Below are positions 14,538 to 17,520 of a DNA stretch of 17,520 nucleotides, piece after piece. The position numbers and the translations under genes were made by a program. Origin of the DNA: Actinomycetes bacterium (GTDB lineage: Bacteria > Actinomycetota > Actinomycetes > Actinomycetales > Actinomycetaceae); the NCBI GenBank assembly GCA_023426345.1, contig JAFAAX010000069.1, forward strand, positions 1-17,520, given 5' to 3'. The first letter of the stretch is position 1. Each line of letters starts with the position of its first letter. The notes beneath the pieces were generated by a model. That model was not told the origin of the DNA. It ran no database searches and saw nothing but the letters and a program-made list of their open reading frames with translations.

Positions 14538-16471
14538 GCGCGGCCATGTCGGCCCCGTCGGCCCCGTCGGCGTCCTCGGCCGTCGAGGCGTCGGAGGTCG
14601 TGGCCTCCACCGGTGCGGCTGCACTGTGGCGCCGGATCGACCGGGGCGATCTCGCGCGCACCGCGTTCGTCGCCGCCTGCACGCTCGCGGTCGCGCTGGG
14701 CCTGACCGGGCCATGGCCCGCGGCGCCGGCGGTGGCCGTTGCGGGCCTGGTCGTCGGGTGCTGGCCGATCGTCGCCGAGGCCTGGCAGGACGCCCGCCAT
14801 CGCCGGATGAGCATGGAGCTGTCGATGCTCATCGCGATCGTGGCCGCAGCGGTGATCGGGGAGTGGGTGACGGCGCTGCTCATCGCCACGTTCGTGCTGG
14901 CCGCCGAGATCCTCGAGGACCTCTCGATGGACCGCGGACGCGACGCGCTGACGGACCTGATGGCGTTCCTGCCGGAGACCGTCCAGGTGCGCCGTGGCGA
15001 CGAGGTCGCGACCGTCCCCTTGAGCGCGGTCGCGCCCGGCGATGTCGTGGTGGTGGGCCCGGGCGGGCGTGTCCCGGTCGACGGGACCGTGGTGGCCGGC
15101 GCCTCCAGCGTCGACCAGTCGCGGATCACCGGGGAGTCCCTGCCCGTCGACGTCGCGGCTGGCAGCGAGGTGTTCGCCGGCTCGATCAACCACGTCGGGG
15201 CGCTGGAGCTGCGCGCGGAGCGCATCGGCGCCCGGTCCTCCTACGGACGCATCGTCGAGGCCGTCCGCCAGGCCCAGGAGTCAGAGCCTCCCGTGCAGCG
15301 TCTGGCCGACCGGTTGGCCGCGTGGCTCGTGTACGTCGCGCTGGCCGGGGCTGTCGTCACCTACCTGGTGACCCGCGACCTCAGCGCGACGATCTCGGTG
15401 ATCGTCGTGGCGGGGGCGTGCGGGATCGCCGCGGGCACGCCTCTGGCCGTCCTGGCCGCCATCGCTCGGATCGCCCGCTCGGGGGCCTTCGTCAAGGACG
15501 GCGCCCACCTGGAGGCGCTCTCGTCCGTCGACACGATCGTCCTGGACAAGACCGGCACCCTCACCACCGGCGCGCCTGCCGTCGTCGACGTGCGCCCCGT
15601 CCCGGGCACGACGCCCGACGAACTGCTGGGCCTCGCCGCCGCCGCCGAGTCCTACTCCGAACACCCCCTGGGCCGGGCCGTCGTCGCTGCCGCCCGTGAC
15701 CGTTCGCTGCCGGTCGCTCCTGCCGAGGACTTCGCCTATCGGCCGGGACTGGGCGTCGGCGCCCTCGTCGGCGGCCGGCGCGTCTCGGCCGGCGGTCCCG
15801 CCCTCGTCCCCGATGCTCCTGTTGCCCGTGACGAGGACGGCTCAGCCACGCCTGTCCATGTCGCGATCGACGGCGCCTATGCGGGCACGATCCTTCTGGC
15901 CGACGCGCTCCGCGACTCGGCGGCCACCGCGATCGCCGACCTCCACCGCCAGGGGCTGCGCACCCTCATCATCACCGGGGACCAGGAGACCGCCGCGCGG
16001 TCGGTCGCCGCGCGGGTCGGCATCGACGATGTCCGGGCGGGGCTGCTGCCCGAGGAGAAGCTGGCGGCCATCGACGCCGAGCGCGCAGCCGGGCACCGCC
16101 TCGCGATGGTCGGGGACGGGGTCAACGATGCGCCGGCGCTGGCCCGCGCCGACGTCGGCATCGCCATGGGATCCGGAACCGATATCGCGCGCGACTCCGC
16201 CGACATCGTGCTCATCAGCTCCGACCTGGACGACCTGGCGCGCACCGTCCGTGTCGCGCGGCGGGCCCGGCGCATCGTCCTGTTCAACTTCGCGGGCACG
16301 CTGGCGGTCGATCTCATCGGCATGGTGCTGGCAGCCCTGGGGATAGTGGGGCCCGTCCTGGCCGCCCTCGTCCATGTCGGCAGCGAGACCGCATTCATCC
16401 TCAACTCGGCGCGGTTGATCCCGGGGCGCCACGCGCGGATGCGTTCCAGGGCCGGCGCGTCGCCGGCCTAG
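14534..16471 (+). CDS. P1B-type heavy-metal-transporting ATPase
   Basis: A 645-residue membrane pump expected to export a metal ion using ATP. Landmarks are ITGES (198-202, actuator), DKTGTLT (338-344, phosphorylated D338), the P1B-specific SEHPLG (375-380) and GDGVNDAP (527-534). Membrane segments are visible at about 43-58, 64-82, 97-109, 112-127, 262-280, 286-310, and near 583-603 and 604-626. The N-terminus is Ala/Ser-rich with no CxxC heavy-metal domain. The membrane metal site, normally CPC, SPC or CPH, is replaced by A295-C296-G297 before IAAGTPLA, and the last segment has HVGSETAFILNSARL. This is a distinct P1B subtype whose metal I cannot assign. It is translationally coupled to the ArsR sensor, the layout of the mycobacterial NmtR-CtpJ pair. 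Confidence 0.93.
   Translation: MSAAMSAPSAPSASSAVEASEVVASTGAAALWRRIDRGDLARTAFVAACTLAVALGLTGPWPAAPAVAVAGLVVGCWPIVAEAWQDARHRRMSMELSMLIAIVAAAVIGEWVTALLIATFVLAAEILEDLSMDRGRDALTDLMAFLPETVQVRRGDEVATVPLSAVAPGDVVVVGPGGRVPVDGTVVAGASSVDQSRITGESLPVDVAAGSEVFAGSINHVGALELRAERIGARSSYGRIVEAVRQAQESEPPVQRLADRLAAWLVYVALAGAVVTYLVTRDLSATISVIVVAGACGIAAGTPLAVLAAIARIARSGAFVKDGAHLEALSSVDTIVLDKTGTLTTGAPAVVDVRPVPGTTPDELLGLAAAAESYSEHPLGRAVVAAARDRSLPVAPAEDFAYRPGLGVGALVGGRRVSAGGPALVPDAPVARDEDGSATPVHVAIDGAYAGTILLADALRDSAATAIADLHRQGLRTLIITGDQETAARSVAARVGIDDVRAGLLPEEKLAAIDAERAAGHRLAMVGDGVNDAPALARADVGIAMGSGTDIARDSADIVLISSDLDDLARTVRVARRARRIVLFNFAGTLAVDLIGMVLAALGIVGPVLAALVHVGSETAFILNSARLIPGRHARMRSRAGASPA
16451..16467 (+). terminator. 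hairpin at the end of the ATPase gene
   Basis: GCCGGCG-CGT-CGCCGGC, a 7-bp GC stem with a 3-nt loop ending just before the stop codon. There is no T-run, so its role as a terminator is only possible. Confidence 0.25.
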
Positions 16472-16516
16472 ACGGCCGGGGTGGGCCCCGGGCTCGACAG
16501 GTGGGGGCGTTCCATC

Positions 16517-16592
16517 GACGAGGGCGGCGCCGGCTTCCGCCGGCGCGCACGTGGCGGGGCGGGCGGGTCCTGCGCGGCAGGCCGCCCTCGTC
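16517..16592. terminator. nested inverted repeats between convergent genes
   Basis: The outer arms GACGAGGGCGGC (16517-16528) and GCCGCCCTCGTC (16581-16592) are exact reverse complements and each holds one dispersed motif copy. Inside is a hairpin GCGCCGGC-TTCC-GCCGGCGC (16527-16546). Lying between two convergent genes, it could stop transcription from both sides, although no T-run is present. It is also the second intergenic inverted pair of this motif in the window. Confidence 0.5.
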
Positions 16593-16601
16593 CCCGGGGT
16601 G

Positions 16602-17520
16602 TCAGTGCCCCGGCCAGGATCGGATGGTCGTGAGATCGTCGACGGCCTGCTCGTCCCACATCTTTCCGGCCAGCACGATGCCCGCCCAGGACACGGCCGC
16701 CGCCCAGACCAGGGAGACCGGCACGGCGACCGCCGCGGGCACGGTCCCCGCCCAGGCGGACAGTCCCAGCACGATGAGCGCGGGCGCGGCGAGGACGCCG
16801 CCCGCGGCCATGACGGCCAGCTGGATGAGACCCGAGATCGTGAACTGGCCGGTGCCCTTGGTCGACAACGGGGAGGCGCCCGGCGGCTGGACCGGGTAGA
16901 GCCATCCGGCCCCGATGAACAGGGAGACGGCGCTCGCCGAGGCCAGCGTCGCCACCGAAGCGGTCCCGAGCAGCAGGACCTCCCTCCCGGACATCCCCAG
17001 CAGCGCGCCCGTCCCCGCGACGGAGACCACGAGGATCGCGAGCATGAGGGGCAGGGAGCCGGCCAGGCGGCCGAGCCGCTCGTCGCGGCCCCGCATGCCG
17101 GAGGCGATGAGGAGCCAGGCGGCCGTCGAGTCGTACTGCATGAGCGAGCCGATCGTCGATCCCATGATGATCGGCTGGAAGAGGAGGAAGAACACGAGGA
17201 GGCCGCCGGGGGCGCCCTCGTCTGGGCCGGCGGGCATGCGGTCGACGACCACCGCAATCGCGGGGAACACCAGCAGGGCGAACACGGACGTGGACAGACG
17301 GGGATCCTTCAGCCAGTACGTCTGCGTGCGCCGGGCCAGCGATGCCGCGGGCGCGGACAGGCCGAGCTGCTGCCAGCGCTCGACCCCGGGGAACCATCGT
17401 TCGGCGGCGCGCGCGGCGCGGGGGGCCGGGGCGTTCCCGGGGACGAGGGCCCCCGGATCCTCCGGGCGGCGATGCCCCGCGGCGTCGCGCGCGGGGTCCA
17501 CGAGCGGACGGCCGGCGGCC
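16602..17520 (-). CDS. multi-pass membrane protein resembling an ABC-2-type permease (partial)
   Basis: About 305 residues are visible; the frame runs off the window edge without a stop, so the N-terminus is missing. The GTG at 17501 is a possible but unsupported start. It has six or more hydrophobic segments, including SVFALLVFPAIAVVV, LVFFLLFQPIIMGSTIG, LMLAILVVSVAGTGALLG, VLLLGTASVATLASASAV, a long one around LIQLAVMAAGGVLAAPAL and a final one around AAVAVPVSLVWAAAVSW. A short cytoplasmic-looking segment DSTAAWLLIASGMRGRDERLGR resembles the loop of actinobacterial ABC export permeases. No ATPase partner lies within the window; it would be expected upstream, beyond 17520. A loop holds a dispersed motif copy (DEGAP). 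Family call is tentative. Confidence 0.6.
   Translation of the reverse strand, partial: AAGRPLVDPARDAAGHRRPEDPGALVPGNAPAPRAARAAERWFPGVERWQQLGLSAPAASLARRTQTYWLKDPRLSTSVFALLVFPAIAVVVDRMPAGPDEGAPGGLLVFFLLFQPIIMGSTIGSLMQYDSTAAWLLIASGMRGRDERLGRLAGSLPLMLAILVVSVAGTGALLGMSGREVLLLGTASVATLASASAVSLFIGAGWLYPVQPPGASPLSTKGTGQFTISGLIQLAVMAAGGVLAAPALIVLGLSAWAGTVPAAVAVPVSLVWAAAVSWAGIVLAGKMWDEQAVDDLTTIRSWPGH
17213..17222 (-). repeat. dispersed GACGAGGGCG motif copy inside the permease-like gene
   Basis: CGCCCTCGTC on the plus strand, read on the coding (minus) strand as Asp-Glu-Gly-Ala-Pro in a loop between the first two visible hydrophobic segments. A near copy, GACGAGGGCCCCCGG, is at 17442. Confidence 0.6.

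Overview
The base composition (very high GC), strongly GC-ending codons, frequent GTG starts, promoters that place the start codon at the transcription start, and an rpfB-type resuscitation-promoting factor all point to an actinobacterium. The tatD-rpfB-rsmA-ispE gene order is a well-known actinobacterial block (in Mycobacterium tuberculosis it is Rv1008-Rv1011). An Actinomyces/Schaalia-like member of the Actinomycetaceae is my guess from general character only; no rRNA or marker comparison was possible.

Layout. 1-131: possible 5' end of a leftward gene, in a divergent promoter region with a long inverted repeat. 272-2346: two overlapping genes for a sugar-activation pair, an NTP-sugar nucleotidyltransferase and a galactokinase-like GHMP kinase. 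2615-5276: guaA (GMP synthase) and a TatD-family hydrolase. 5547-8166: two tandem secreted cell-wall enzymes with the same DUF348/G5 scaffold but different catalytic ends, an Rpf domain in the first and a transglycosylase-like domain in the second. 8255-12436: rsmA (16S rRNA dimethyltransferase), ispE (MEP isoprenoid pathway) and an ABC-F ATPase, tightly overlapping. 12437-13079: a 640-base gene-poor stretch holding an inverted pair of repeat clusters. 13080-13370: a small duplicated Cys-rich DUF1540 protein. 13404-13907 (minus): a flavodoxin-like protein. 14115-16471: an ArsR-family metal sensor and a P1B-type metal ATPase. 16602-17520 (minus): part of a membrane protein resembling an ABC-2-type permease, cut by the window end.

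How the parts work together. The first half is a housekeeping block: nucleotide synthesis, peptidoglycan remodelling, ribosome maturation, isoprenoid precursor synthesis and translation rescue. From 13080 on it looks like a small metal/redox island: a Cys-rich protein, a flavodoxin, and a self-regulated metal sensor coupled to an efflux pump.

Three signals run across the gene boundaries. (1) The 10-mer GACGAGGGCG occurs 15 times on the two strands. Seven copies lie inside genes in loops that look like insertions relative to the family, and four intergenic copies form inverted pairs; this resembles a small palindromic element that invades ORFs in frame. (2) Eleven copies of a 22-bp-period tandem repeat lie in three intergenic regions (four clusters), with a perfect 34-bp inverted repeat between two clusters. 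(3) Four genes share one leaderless promoter design, a TANNAT hexamer whose last base is exactly 7 nt before the start codon. I regard (1) and (2) as the most likely undescribed elements in the window.
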